A DNA stretch of 64,000 nucleotides from Paramacrobiotus metropolitanus. Lineage: Eukaryota > Tardigrada > Eutardigrada > Parachela > Macrobiotidae. Location of the stretch: contig NW_026570283.1 in NCBI RefSeq assembly GCF_019649055.1, positions 434,001 to 498,000 of the forward strand, given 5' to 3'. Below, in pieces: positions 34,154 to 46,205 of this stretch (the first letter of the stretch is position 1; every line of letters begins with the position of its first letter). The notes beneath the pieces were generated by a model, which was given only the letters and a program-made list of their open reading frames with translations, was not told the origin of the DNA and did no database searches. The translations under genes were made by a program, and so were the position numbers.

Positions 34154-34612
34154 TGTTCCTACTTTCTGTATAAACACAGAATTTACCGCGAGGCAGTAAT
34201 ATCCACTATCCACAATATTTCAATGCCGCTATGATAAGCTCGCTCAGGATACTCCGTAGACATGAATTTAGGGTCTCGCAAAACAGCAGAGCATCTATAC
34301 GGTCTGCATGTTTATCACTATAAAATCAGATGACTTTATTTTTATACAATCAGATGACTGTCTTGTCTATGTTGTGGAAATTTTTAATGCGTTTCAGAAT
34401 GTGCGATCACTGCGACGTCAAGATGAAGCCGCATGCCATCGCTACTGCAGCGGTGCTATATCGTGTACCAACCGGTACCGTGTACCGGTACTTACTATAG
34501 TGTGACTGTGTGAGGCTATTGCTTGGCTTTATTTTGTCGATCATAGCTCGTTATACTGGTACTTAACTTTCCTGCTCTTTTTTTGGTGTCTTTAAGACTT
34601 ACATCGGGGAAA
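34154..34612. other. spacer, 5' flank of NIT2 (-) and of radical-SAM copy 2 (+)
   Basis: Probable promoter region of NIT2. It carries a palindromic GTACCGGTAC-rich stretch around 34465-34495. No gene is seen. Confidence 0.4.
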
Positions 34613-35023
34613 ATGTCCGTGTTGGTTCATCCAAAAACATCATGTGGCGCTTCTGCTCCATCAACAATTTGCCCAAAATTGTGTGTGAATGAAACGCCCC
34701 AGCGTACCGCTGTGCCTATTCCGTGAATGAATGAATCCTACTTCCGCCCACCGTGCGTGGATGGTCTGTCAGCCGCCCTCGGTTGTGAGAACGACTGTCG
34801 CTACTGTTTTGTCCGCAACGATGCACTGGCCGAAGGAATGACGGAGCGTGAATGGCGCACTCCGCAGAAAGTGGATTTAGCCCCGGTCATCGCCAAAGCC
34901 AGTTATAAACGCGACGGACCGGTCCAGTTCCCGGAAACGAAGAAACACGTTGCCCAGTTTGAAGATCTATTTTCAAAAAGCGTTTCTCGTTCGACCAGAC
35001 TTTCTAACAGATGTCACGAGTGA
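34613..35023 (+). pseudogene. radical-SAM protein, partial copy 2
   Basis: Begins MSVLVHP like copy 1 (MSVLIRP). The first ~37 codons are only moderately similar to copy 1, then an in-frame TGA interrupts at VPIP-stop. The following ~200 bp, with the complete C-x3-C-x2-C cluster motif, is almost identical in DNA to copy 1. Identity ends abruptly after GPVQFP, and about 30 unrelated codons run to a stop. An ATG just after the TGA could start a short product with the cluster motif only. Most likely a broken, chimeric duplicate in inverted orientation 12 kb from copy 1. Confidence 0.7.
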
Positions 35024-37240
35024 GCAGACTTTAGAATATAATTATGTACAGAGTACTCAGTAGATACAGTAGTGGTGGACGAATAGCAACTTTATATGAA
35101 CAGGAAATTTGTTGAGAATTATCTTCGATACTGTCTCAACTTGGCTGAGTTACCCTGTGCACAATGACTGTTGGTAATTCTAGGGAACTATAGCAGTCAT
35201 TTTATTTGCTCTAGTTTGTATAATCGCTATTTAAGTTTCAGTTCTATAAATTACTTACATTGCATGTTCCAGTTTGAAACGAGATTTGTATTGCAGAAAA
35301 AAGCAGCATTAACTTATCGAACACCGATCTACTATAAGTAAAATTAAATGTAAGTATTTTTCTACAGCCTGCTCTGCTATGCTAGTTGTAAATAACACGT
35401 GAATTAGCGTAAACTGACTCTACAGCCTCGGATAACACCTTACATACGCTTCAATGTTCTGCAGACATTTACTTACATAATCTGCATAAAACGCTTGATT
35501 AATGCAGTTGCATAACTTGTATCTGTAGATTGTCGCTGCATGATCTCCTGCTGTATAACGAAGACAGTACTAATGGTTACAACACTTCTGGTTGCTGTCT
35601 AGTAGCTCGAGTCTTACGATAAGTGAAATGAGCAGATGTCGATATTTTTGACTTTGTGTATTTCAAACAAGAAACCAGCTTCACAAAAAAATTAATCGCC
35701 ACTGAAAGTATTGCATGAAACTGACCATGTGAATAATTCGCCATCATGAGAAGGGTCAGTGTAACCGTCAAAACCTTAACATTGCCCATCAGACACCAGT
35801 GAAAGTATTTTGTCTGTGAGCATAATTTCCTTAGGGCGAAATCAATGCCTTATGAGCAATAACAAAATACGTCAATGTCCGAACATTAAATTTTCTCACA
35901 TAAAATTTAAACGATCGTCAAACTGCGCATCAACATTAACGATTCATGGGTTGGATCTAGGTCATTGTCACCGGTAACATTGGAACACGTGTGTTAAGAC
36001 CAAAACATACGTACAGCAAGATCTTGTTCACTCGCCAGAAATTTGCGGTATTGTTAATGTTAATTAAATTTGTAAATTCAGCTGTAATAATACATACCGG
36101 TAATCAAGTGTTTTCATTTGATGATAGACATTGCACTTGCCTAGAAAAATCGCATTCCTATTGATTTATGGCCAACTAAAATTCAAAATTCTGTTGGTGT
36201 GCATTGCGCTAGTATATTGCATATTGCAGGGATATATTACATTCTACGTATATCTTAAACCTAGAGTAGTCAGGAAACATTCGAATACAAAAAACCTTAT
36301 GCACTTCACTTATGCACCCATAATCGTACCGAATTTATGTTGATAGAGCAGAAAATATAAGTGAATGGTTGGCTGGATGTTTAATTATTATTACTGCAGT
36401 ATTCCACCAACAAAACTGTCAGCGGACTTACCAGCGGAAAATGTTTTGTGAAATCCAAGCTATTCGTAGCTTGCAACCAACTCTACAGTGAACCGGAAAT
36501 GACCAAAACAGCAGTGCAGTACAAAAGGCGGACGATGTGCGTTTTTTCACTGTGTACTGAGCACGCATGAACGGATTAATAGCCAAGCGCCGGGTATCAT
36601 TAGCCAATTATCAGCGAAGCAGTGTTACGTTTGTCCAACTTGTCACCTTCGCATTCGGTAGCATTCTAAACGTTACACAGCGTAACTTGTGTCCAGTTGA
36701 GCGATCATTTCAGATGATGTACTGGTAGACGCTTGATTTCTTTGACGACCAGTGTTTGCGCTAATCAGTTATCATCCGAAACACTTTACCGGCACGTGTG
36801 GCCGTTTTCACATCCACTGCAGCTGACCCGTACCATAAATCTACATTACATGTTACAATTTGCTGCTTTTTATCGGTATTTTTGTGCATTTTTATTTTTT
36901 AGTTATTTTGCAAACAATCACAAATCGTAAATTATACAAGCCTCTTCGAAAATGGCAGACGCAACATAAGTCGCACAAGACGTAAGTGGTTAGCGCTACT
37001 GGAATTATTTTTTTACTAAAGACTTGTACAGTGTGCTTCTTTTCTGTTTACACGAACAATAAGGTATCTATAGTTGTAGTCTTTTACTACGTAGTTCCGT
37101 AAAAACGTGATAGTTTTTCATGATTTAAATTTAAATATAAATGTACACAAAAGGGCAAACAATATAACACAAAATGAACTATGAATGATTGACTGTTGCT
37201 GTCATGATTTGTATCTGCGCTCAATGAATAAGTGTTAAGA
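35024..37240. other. gene-poor AT-rich region
   Basis: No open frame with recognisable domain, and no transposon ends that I can support. It precedes the tandem duplication. Confidence 0.4.
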
Positions 37241-38069
37241 CGATGTTAATAATACTGAAATTGTGATTAAAAATATTGTTAATTTGAGCTTAGTAAGGAT
37301 GTGTTTCAAACCATTGTATGAACACATTTCTTCTGTAGAAGTACTGCAATAATTATTACGCGTCTTTTGGACATGCGCTCGTTTAATGTGAATTGGTTAC
37401 TTATAATTATTCCTTTGAAATGGTTATCATAACTCGTGTCGTGCTCGAAGTCTAGGGTAGTCCTAATTTATGAAATAGTTGGAGTCTGTTGTTTAGCTTC
37501 AATTTTTGGTGAAACGCAAGGGCACGAACCATTACTCTAATATAGCTATTACTCTGTTTTACTCCATTATAATTTTGTTCATTTTATCTTTAGATTTTTT
37601 CTATCTGTCGTTTCGAACTGTTTCATTAATTATAGGCAAATGATCTTCATGATCTCGCGTTTCGGTGCTGTTTGATTTTGGTAAATCATATTTCCATTTT
37701 TCGTTTCAAGAAGTCAATTTTCCGAAACATTTAACGGTTTGTAAAGAGCAAAAACTATTGTGAAATCGTTTTTTGTTGCGATGACCAATTACCGCTAATA
37801 CCGGATATTTTTTGATTGACAACGATGTTGGAAGCCGTTTACGTACTCTTTTGTGTGTATGCAACGTGCACGAGGTGAAGAATTATTGCACTTTCACTGA
37901 GCGCCACATCGCTGCATCATTCTGTCGCTATCTTCCATGTCAATGTCCGCGCAGATTCTCACTTGATTCTTGTTGATGCAATCGAAAATTTCACTTTTAG
38001 ATGTACATACATTTTTCCGGCAATACTGAACAGATTGCCTTACAGTCTGTGGATCTGATCTGTGATTGA
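37241..38069. repeat. tandem duplication, unit 1 (829 bp)
   Basis: This block is repeated immediately downstream (38070-38919) with only a few substitutions and 1-3-bp indels. The main difference is about 20 bp near the 3' end (AACTGCAATGTGGAAAGAGA) that unit 1 lacks. It is non-coding in all frames, and high identity implies a recent event. Confidence 0.92.
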
Positions 38070-38919
38070 CGATGTTAATAATACTGAAATTGTGATTAAA
38101 AATATTGTTAATTTGAGCTTAGTAAGGATGTGTTTCAAACCATTGTATGAACACATTTCTTCTGTAGAAGTACTGCAATAATTATTACGCGTCTTTTGGA
38201 CATGCGCTCGTTTAATGTGAATTGGTTACTTATAATTATTCCTTTGAAATGGTTATCATAACTCGTGTCGTGCTCGAAGTCTAGGGTACTAGTCCTAATT
38301 TATGAAATAGTTGGAGTCTGTTGTTTAGCTTCAATTTTTGGTGAAACGCAAGGGCACGAACCATTACTCTAATATAGCTATTACTCTGTTTTACTCCATT
38401 ATAATTTTTTTCATTTTTATCTTTAGATTTTTTCTATCTGTCGTTTCGAACTGTTTCATTAATTATAGGCAAATGATCTTCATGATCTCGCGTTTCGGTG
38501 CTGTTTGATTTTGGTAAATCATATTTCCATTTTTCGTTTCAAGAAGTCAATTTTCCGAAGCGTTTAACGGTTTGTAAAGAGCAAAAACTATTGTGAAATC
38601 GTTTTTTGTTGCGATGACCAATTACCGCTAATACCGGATATTTTTTGATTGACAACGATGTTGGAAGCCGTTTACGTACTCTTTTGTGTGTATGCAACGT
38701 GCACGAGGTGAAGAATTATTGCACTTTCACTGAGCGCCACATCGCTGCATCATTCTGTCGCTATCTTCCATGTCAATGTCCGCGCAGATTCTCACTTGAT
38801 TCTTGTTGATGCAATCGAAAATTTCACTTTTTAGATGTACATACATTTTTTCCGGCAATACTGAACAGATTGCCTTACAACTGCAATGTGGAAAGAGAAT
38901 GGATCTGATCTGTGATTGA
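38070..38919. repeat. tandem duplication, unit 2 (850 bp)
   Basis: Second unit of the pair. It ends about 130 bp before the start codon of the PAN-ZP gene, so it lies in that gene's promoter region and may duplicate regulatory DNA. The shared end string at both junctions is TGTGATTGA. Confidence 0.92.
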
Positions 38920-39051
38920 TTCCTTTATTAACGCCGCACCAAAATATTCTACTTACCGGCAAATCATCTTTGAACTGGATTGTTTTCCCGGAAGTATATC
39001 GTTCTCGCATTGACTTTTACCAAAGAAATACAAATTTATTGGAGAGTAATT

Positions 39052-42000
39052 ATGGCGGACATGACTGGCCGGCGCAAGCTTGTAGCAGTATTATTGTGGC
39101 TCTTTCCTATCCTACATTTTGCTCCCTGGAGCCTCGGTAAGTCACTTCTTAAGACCTTGTTCTGCCTGCCAGAAAAATCTTAGTCTCTGCAACTTGCGAT
39201 GTTACCTGAGTGTACACAAATTATCAGCCTGCATAAAATTCCGGAAGGATCTGTCTTAATATAAACTAAAGGAAGCAGATTTTGTAAAAACTCTTTGCTA
39301 AAATGAACAACAAAACAACCAAATTTATCAACTGCGTTTGATGTCTTAATATTATGTAAACACACTTTGCAATTACAAAGAAAATTAGCCTGAATTAGCA
39401 TACTCGTAGCGGAGCAACTCTTATACCGTAAATTAGTACCAGAATTCTTCCAAATCACGCCGGAAATTTTTATTATACGTAGCTTTCATTTAGCAGCTTT
39501 TATTGGTAATATGTGCAGCAAATTCGTTGGCTAAATATTTATCCACTTCATCGTTTGCTCTTTGCTACAGCAAGAGCGACGGCATGTTCGGATGGACAAA
39601 TAACGACATTTGAATTGATAACCGGCGCCATTTTCACCAGCGATAAGGGGAAGATTAACAGTTTCCAGACATTTGATCTAAACGAGTGCATCGCCTCCTG
39701 TCGGAACAATCCCAGCTGTGCGTCGGCCAATTTCGAAACCGGATTATGCACAACTTCACAGGCCACTGCGGCAGTCAATCCCGAAAGCCTCCGCACCGAT
39801 GACTTCCCGGTGTTCCCTAATTATCTGGAAAAACTCTGTCTTCGTATGTCGTCGCGTTTAACAAAGAAGAAAATAAATAGCCGTTTTGGTTTATTTGGAG
39901 ATTGTACTATACGCTTTAACTGATTCTACTTATTTTATTTTATAGATTATGTATATATGTTCAGATACAGTCAGCTGACTGTATTTGCTTTCGTGGAGCG
40001 AAATAGTTGAATAAATTGCGTGAATGAATGTTATCTCCCTTTGTTTAAGCGCCTAAATTCATTTATGTCGCTTTTCAGAAGCACCGAGTGATTCTTGTGC
40101 GAAAGATTGGAGTTTCCAGGGCGTAATTGGATATTACCTGCCGGGTTACGATGTCAAAGTGATTCCTGTGCAACGCAAAGAAGACTGTTTGAATGCCTGT
40201 CTGAAGGAAGACAGCTTCCAGTGCTTTTCGGCGGAAATGCGCTACAACAACATGACATGTGCGCTCAGTAATGTCAGCCAGTCGTCGCTACAAGTCAAAT
40301 TGCAAAAGGTCACCGACCCCACACTCCGCGTCGATTATTTCGAAAACAACTGTGCTTATGGTAAGAATGACATTTACTAAATATATATGGTATATGAGAG
40401 TATTTTTGATGAAGTTGGGAGTGGTAAAATAATGTGATGAAAGGACGCTTGATCTCGTTGTTCCACTCCATTGTTTTTGAGACGCATGTGATCACTGACG
40501 GAAGTTCAAATTTAAACAGAACAATACAATAAGATTGTGCCCATGCGTCAGATTTGTTATGCCAAACAGTCGAAGTATGAAATTCTGAAAAAGAAATTTC
40601 GGTGTATTTGTAATCGCTCATATTTCTCGAATTAGAAAACTTTTTAAAAGTTATTCAGCAGCTGTTATCAATATTATAACTTTATCCAGTTTATTTAACT
40701 ATTTGTTTCTGCCTCTGAAAAATGATACTGCCGCGCTGTTTATAACGTAGTATGTACTACAGTTAGCTTTCGAAACATTTCACAAAATAAAAAAATACAA
40801 AATGGTATTAAGGTACGAGTACAGAGCAAGTGATAAAACTTCTTAGTTCACCGTTCACTAGATCCCCGGATGTACTGCGAGTACAACCGCGTGCGCGGGC
40901 GGGTCCTAAAAGCCGCCGACATGGTGCGCAGTAAAGTGGCCAATCTGGAGGAATGCAAAGCTTTGTGCCTGTCGGCCAATTTCTCCTGCAACTACTACCA
41001 CTACGGCCAGCTGTCGGATGACGAGTGTAGTCTCAGCCATCACACCGCTGCCACCGTCTCCCACATCAACGAGCCCTACGTCTTCAGTGCCGACTTCGTG
41101 TCCTACGAGCTGAGGGCGTGCTTTGCGGGTACGTTAACTACAGGTTTCATGCAGTAGAAAAAACACTACACCGGCGCAAAAGGTGTTATTATCGTGTAGC
41201 TACGTGCAGCCGGCTTGGAAATTACGCGTGTAACGGCTGTTTGACCTCTGGGTGCGTAAGCACAGCTGCGCATATGTGGTCCGTTGGTGTAACTGTCAGG
41301 GCCGGCATTGTGCGATTAATGACGTTTGTCCACGTGTTGAAGTCTAGCTGCCGCTAACGTAATAATTATAAAATATGCCAAACCAGTTATTTTTAACAAG
41401 TAAAACAAATTTATTTTGCAGTAATACTTGATAAAATAAGTCTTGCAATACCAAATTGTATTTCAAAAATTGAAAACAAATATTTTTTATGCAAGCTTTG
41501 CAGTAACATTTCTTAGAATGTTCTTTTCAAAACCTAGTTACTGCAGTGTTTTTTCTTAGATCTAATGTCCGCAAACTTTAAAATATGAAGCACTTGGTAT
41601 TATATTATTAGATGTACATACTTAATAAAAAGGATTTGTTAAATGCAGACAAATTTCACAAACTGATTTTTTTTCTGCAGTGGAGTTAATTTGCGAGGCC
41701 AAGCGCATGACGGCTCGCATCGACACCAATCGGGTATTCGACGGACTCGTGTATGCCAAGCAGCAGCCCAAAGCCTGTCTGAACGATGTGATCAATTCTA
41801 CTGAATTTGAATTGAGCATGCCGCTGGACGGCACGCAGTGTAATACGGCCAACAATGGACACGGAAAATATTCCAACTATATCATGATTCAAAATAACGA
41901 CAAGATCGTCACCTCCAAAGATGTCGGACTCAGTGTATCGTGCGAGTACGACCTTTCCAGTCGGAACGTCACCGGCACTCTTAGTACAAATGGGTAAGCA

Positions 42001-44000
42001 GTACAAGTGCGCATCAGGTATAAATTTTAGAGCAATTGCAAATCTTATTTATGCATGTACATAATTTTATGTTTAAAACATCACGCTGTACCAGACATGC
42101 TCGATTGCTTCTTTGTAAGTGCGTATAGTAGCTTGACTGACATCAGTAACACCTAACATGCATCTACTGTACTGTAGCTGTACTATTTTTCGCAGATAAA
42201 GGTGTTTAATAATAATTTTTTTATGATAAGAATATAGTAAACTGTTGAAGCATAAATATTTTCAGTATGATTTACTTTTACCAAAGCATCTGTACTTATA
42301 AAAAGTGCGTAATTACATGGTTGTTTTGTTGTATAAATCAGTGCACCAAGCATAACCGAGAACGTCAACTACAAAGTGCCCTCACCCATCGTGCAGATGA
42401 GCATTCGTGACCTTAACGGCAATCCAGTCGTGTCGGCCACGGTTGGCGACAAGATCTTTCTGCAGTTCGACTTAGCGGCAGCCGGCTGTACGTGTGCGCA
42501 AAAAAGCGCGTTTATACTGTGTATCATTTCGGCCAATTGATCTAATTGGCCATCTCGTTGATTTTATGATCATGCGTTTACGGTTTATCGTCTGTGTAGC
42601 TGCGGATATTTACAACATCTTCGTGAAAGACGTCATTGCCGTAGACGGAGCGACTACGGCAGCGGGACGATCCAAGATTAAGATGATTGATTCCAACGGG
42701 TAAGAATAAAATTTTATCTGCGAGTATGGAATCAAAATGTTGTTCGCATTTTCAAATTGCATTAATGATACTTTGTAACTTCGAAAGCTAAAATCTGAGA
42801 CAGCTCTACCAAATCGCTTCGCAATGAATTATTCCATCAACAGTAAAAGAGAAAATGTCTGATTATTTTAGTTTGATTTTCATACGCACGTAATTGTATT
42901 TACGGTATTGTAGATGTCCTTCTGATGATATTGTCTTGGGCCCGGTGGAGTCCATCAACGACGGGAAGACCGTGCGTATTCCTATCGAAGCCTTCAAATT
43001 TCCCTCCAACGATGAAGTGGAATTCATGGCCATGGTCAAACCCTGCCAACGTCAGTGTGAACCCGCACAGTGCATCGACGAAGCCACGCAGATTGTCTAT
43101 AACAGCTACGGCCGACGTCGGCGCCGTCGTGACCTCACGACAGACGTCGACACTAGCGACACCGAATGGGTCCGCACCGTTGCTAACAACACTCACGACA
43201 ACGAATTCCCGAATGTCACTAAAGGGCCGGGAAAAGACAAAGATGTAATGGTCCGTCAACGGATCAATGTCAATGATTTCGCCACCAAAACTAACAAAAA
43301 TTGTCCGGGCGGGGAGTGTCCCGGAAGTGGTGCGTTATACGCCAGCCTTACAAGTAAGATATCAATAACAATATCGTAGCTTATTGATATTAAGTGCGTC
43401 TTATTTTTCATTAAATCTAAATCGGCTTATTTTTCATTAATTTTGTGAGGTGTTTCTGTTTTTTTTGCTGCTGGATAACAATCTACAGTATATTTAATTT
43501 GTTCTGTAATCAGTTTTCTTCGTGTGCTTATAGCAGCCGGCAATAGTGGCAAACTGGTCATGGACAGTACCGGCATCGTCTGCATCCACAAACTAGCCAT
43601 CGCCGTGGGCGCCTCCGTCGTGCTCCTCATCCAGGTCGTTTCAGCCGTGGCACTAGCCTTCATCTGCCAACGCTACCGCACCCAACGCACATCCCGTTTC
43701 AAAGCAAGCCTGGACATTTCCGCCCCCGTTAACCACCATCCCAACCCGGCCTCTACGATCACTTCCGGGAAGAGTAGCCGGGTACAGGCGTATCCGGAAC
43801 GTCAGCAGCGACTGGAGGTCCCGCTCAGCAGCGGCAGCAGTGATGGGCGTAGTGAGGCGGGAACACCCGGATGCTCTTCGGTGGCCGGGTACGAGACTTT
43901 CCCACACCAGGACCGGGATCGCGATGAGGGCGGCAGCACGCAGGTGGTGCTCAATAGGAAGAGTATGCATACGGAATTTGACAGTGGTCATTGTGCGTAA
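39052..44000 (+). CDS. PAN/apple plus zona pellucida (ZP) domain membrane protein, NompA/NOAH-like
   Basis: Secreted-face, cuticle-associated membrane protein; relatives link sensory dendrites and epidermis to apical matrix. Nine exons: 39052-39136, 39571-39843, 40079-40360, 40862-41128, 41681-41993, 42342-42487, 42600-42699, 42914-43353, 43534-44000; 790 codons. Order: signal peptide (VAVLLWLFPILHFAPWSL), three Cys-rich PAN-type modules, one per exon 2-4 (with motifs such as ECIASCRNNPSCASANF, DCLNACLKEDSFQCFSAEM and ECKALCLSANFSCNYYHY), a ZP domain from ELICEAKRMTARID to KPCQRQC, a polybasic furin-like site GRRRRRRD, a transmembrane helix in the last exon (AIAVGASVVLLIQVVSAVAL) and a Ser-rich cytoplasmic tail. 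This order (PAN-ZP-furin site-TM) is that of ZP matrix proteins released by cleavage. Confidence 0.9.
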
Positions 44001-44262
44001 CTGGACGCATGACCTTTGATGTTAATTATTAGCGTTGTGCTATTGTTTCCCCTTGTTGCCTGTTATAATTTTTATTCCTATTAAGTTTGCTGTTTTCTGG
44101 GTTCAGTTTTGTTGTATGGGTGAGATTTCGCGATCTGCTAAACATTAGATTTGCAGCGGATGACGTTCATGATTATCAAAAGCTTTTTTGCCGACAAAAT
44201 TCTTTGTACTGTACTGGACTAAAGAAATATTTCGCTCCATTGAATTTAAAAAACGAAAAGAT

Positions 44263-44268
44263 AATAAA
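44263..44268 (+). terminator. poly(A) signal of the PAN-ZP gene
   Basis: AATAAA about 265 bp after the stop codon, the first good signal in this 3' flank. Confidence 0.45.
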
Positions 44269-44457
44269 ATAACTGCAGACCCTGAAAAGTGACACAAAAA
44301 TTAAATTGGCTTATCTTACCATGTCAAAATAACAATACTCGACAATACATAATCGAAATGCAGCCTTTACAAGTTATAGCAGAACACAGGCACGACATAT
44401 TGCAGAAAGCACAGAAACATTACGTCGTTCTTTTGTTTCCCGGAGTTGTGTGTAAAG

Positions 44458-45541
44458 GCTGCCTCATAGTTCACCGAAAACGGCAGTTTCGACTAAAAGG
44501 TGTCCAAATTTCGAATAACTATGAGGACACCATTCCCCGACTCTCCGTCCCATTTTTACGGATGACTATGAGGGGGCATGATCGTGTTGAAACCGAAACG
44601 TCGAAATTCGTGGTTTCGACGACTTCGGTGTAGGAGAGGATGGCTCCTCCCTAATACAGTCTCCGTTTTTTTTCGCCCAATCATACGTTGGCCCAAGCGG
44701 CCACTGCCCAGTGTGCCCACCTGGACGCCCCGATTATTAATGCACTTATATATCATGTACCTATACATATAGATATGTACTAATTATTACTTAAATGATA
44801 AATGCACTCTTACACAACCCCCTTTTTGTTAAACAGACATTTTAATTACTAAAATAATTACATCTGTACGTACAGTACATTTTTCCATATATTGTAAGTT
44901 TGTACTTTGTAGTACATATTATACATGGTTTTCCATCTGTGAGCCGTTTGGAAAGTTTACGTAAGTTTAACATCGGCTTATTAAATTGTAGCAAAATGCC
45001 TCGTCAAACATTAGCAGTATAAAAAAATTAATACCGAATAACTCGGAATTCAGAGCAGCTGTGTGAAACACTGCAAGGCATTTTGGGATAATAATAAATA
45101 TGGAAAGCTACTAATGAGGTATCTTGTGCCAAAAAATTACCGTGAGTGGGTAGATTGCCAAACTGAAAGTTTATGAAAAATTTAGTTTCTCAGATTTGAC
45201 AAATTATACAGTATAAAGTGCATAATTACTTGTTACCAAATAATACGTACGATAATACTCGGCTTGCCATAAGCCTAATGCCGGCTTGCCATAATGCAGC
45301 CTTCAACCGCCCTGGGCGGTGACTTCCAACCGTTGCAACGGGCGGTTGCCTACTTCCTGTCAAACGAATATAGCCGAAGCACGGACAACTATGAGGAACA
45401 CAACTTTCGGACACAACGACGGGACGGGAAGTCGGAGTGACCGTGTCGTGGGAAATCCGTGACCACGGAAACTCCGTCAGTACCGTCCCGTCGAGAAACT
45501 TTTTCTCCGTCTCAGAAAACGGTTGACTATGGGGCCGCCTT
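44458..45541. mobile_element. ~1.08-kb element with inverted terminal arms
   Basis: The left end GGCTGCCTCATAGTTCACCG and the reverse complement of the right end GGCGGCCCCATAGTCAACCG agree at about 17 of 20 positions. Further paired blocks lie near both ends, with internal palindromes such as CGACGGGACGG/CCGTCCCGTCG around 45417-45493. No transposase frame and no clear target duplication are seen. A decayed non-autonomous DNA transposon is the simplest reading. Confidence 0.4.
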
Positions 45542-46205
45542 AACTGTGGTTTTGGATTTTTGAAATACTGTATACACCCTAATCGACCGAAGCGAAGGTA
45601 TTCTATGTCAAGAAAACAGAAATTCTGTCGGTCACGTCAGTCATGTCGGTCACGCAAAAATAATTTTATGTGAAATATTGGACAACACACCCAAAAATGT
45701 TAAAGTATCTTTAAACAGGTTAAGCAAACTCAGCAAAACAGTTTGTTAAACTTGGCTTCCCGCTTTGCTTCGGTCTTTTAGTGCAAGCCAACAGCGGTGC
45801 ACTTTCCTAGTAATAATTACTATCTGTCCCAGACTTCAGGGCTATCGTTATCCTTGTACGCACCGTACTAAGTCCAAAATTATGTCGTATTTTTCATGAA
45901 ATTTAAGTTCGCTGACGGCTGACCCTATCTACTCTTTTTACAGCAGTACCAATATCTTTCAAAAAATTTTTTTCATGGTTTCAGGCTGAGGCACTGATTC
46001 CGACGCTGTTCTTGTCAACTGAAAAATCGTTGAGAAGATACTGTCATATTTTTATCTCAAGCCAGCGCCAACCCTACCACAAACGTCAAGTACAGCAAAA
46101 TTCAGCGATTTCCACGATCTATCACAAAAATATCAGCAGAAATAAGCCACAAAAACAGTTCGATCCGAGCTGAAACGTTATTTAGAAAGTCCCCTCAAGA
46201 AAGAA

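Larger units (their letters stand above)
44001..46205. other. 3' flank of PAN-ZP gene, inverted-repeat element, spacer to COQ3
   Basis: Holds the element at 44458-45541 and AT-rich spacer. Open frames within it are short, and one (44289-44633) overlaps the repeat arm, so I do not call genes here. Confidence 0.4.

Noticed and set aside
34725-34735. In-frame TGA in radical-SAM copy 2 as a selenocysteine codon
   Set aside because: The TGA sits in a short insertion absent from copy 1, far from the Fe-S cysteines, and the copy is truncated anyway. A simple stop is the better reading.
41622-42006. Minus-strand frames over the PAN-ZP gene
   Set aside because: Antisense shadows of ZP exon 5, whose + strand translation is domain-rich and in phase.
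44289-44633. 114-codon + strand frame after the PAN-ZP gene
   Set aside because: Overlaps the arm of an inverted-repeat element and lacks any domain.
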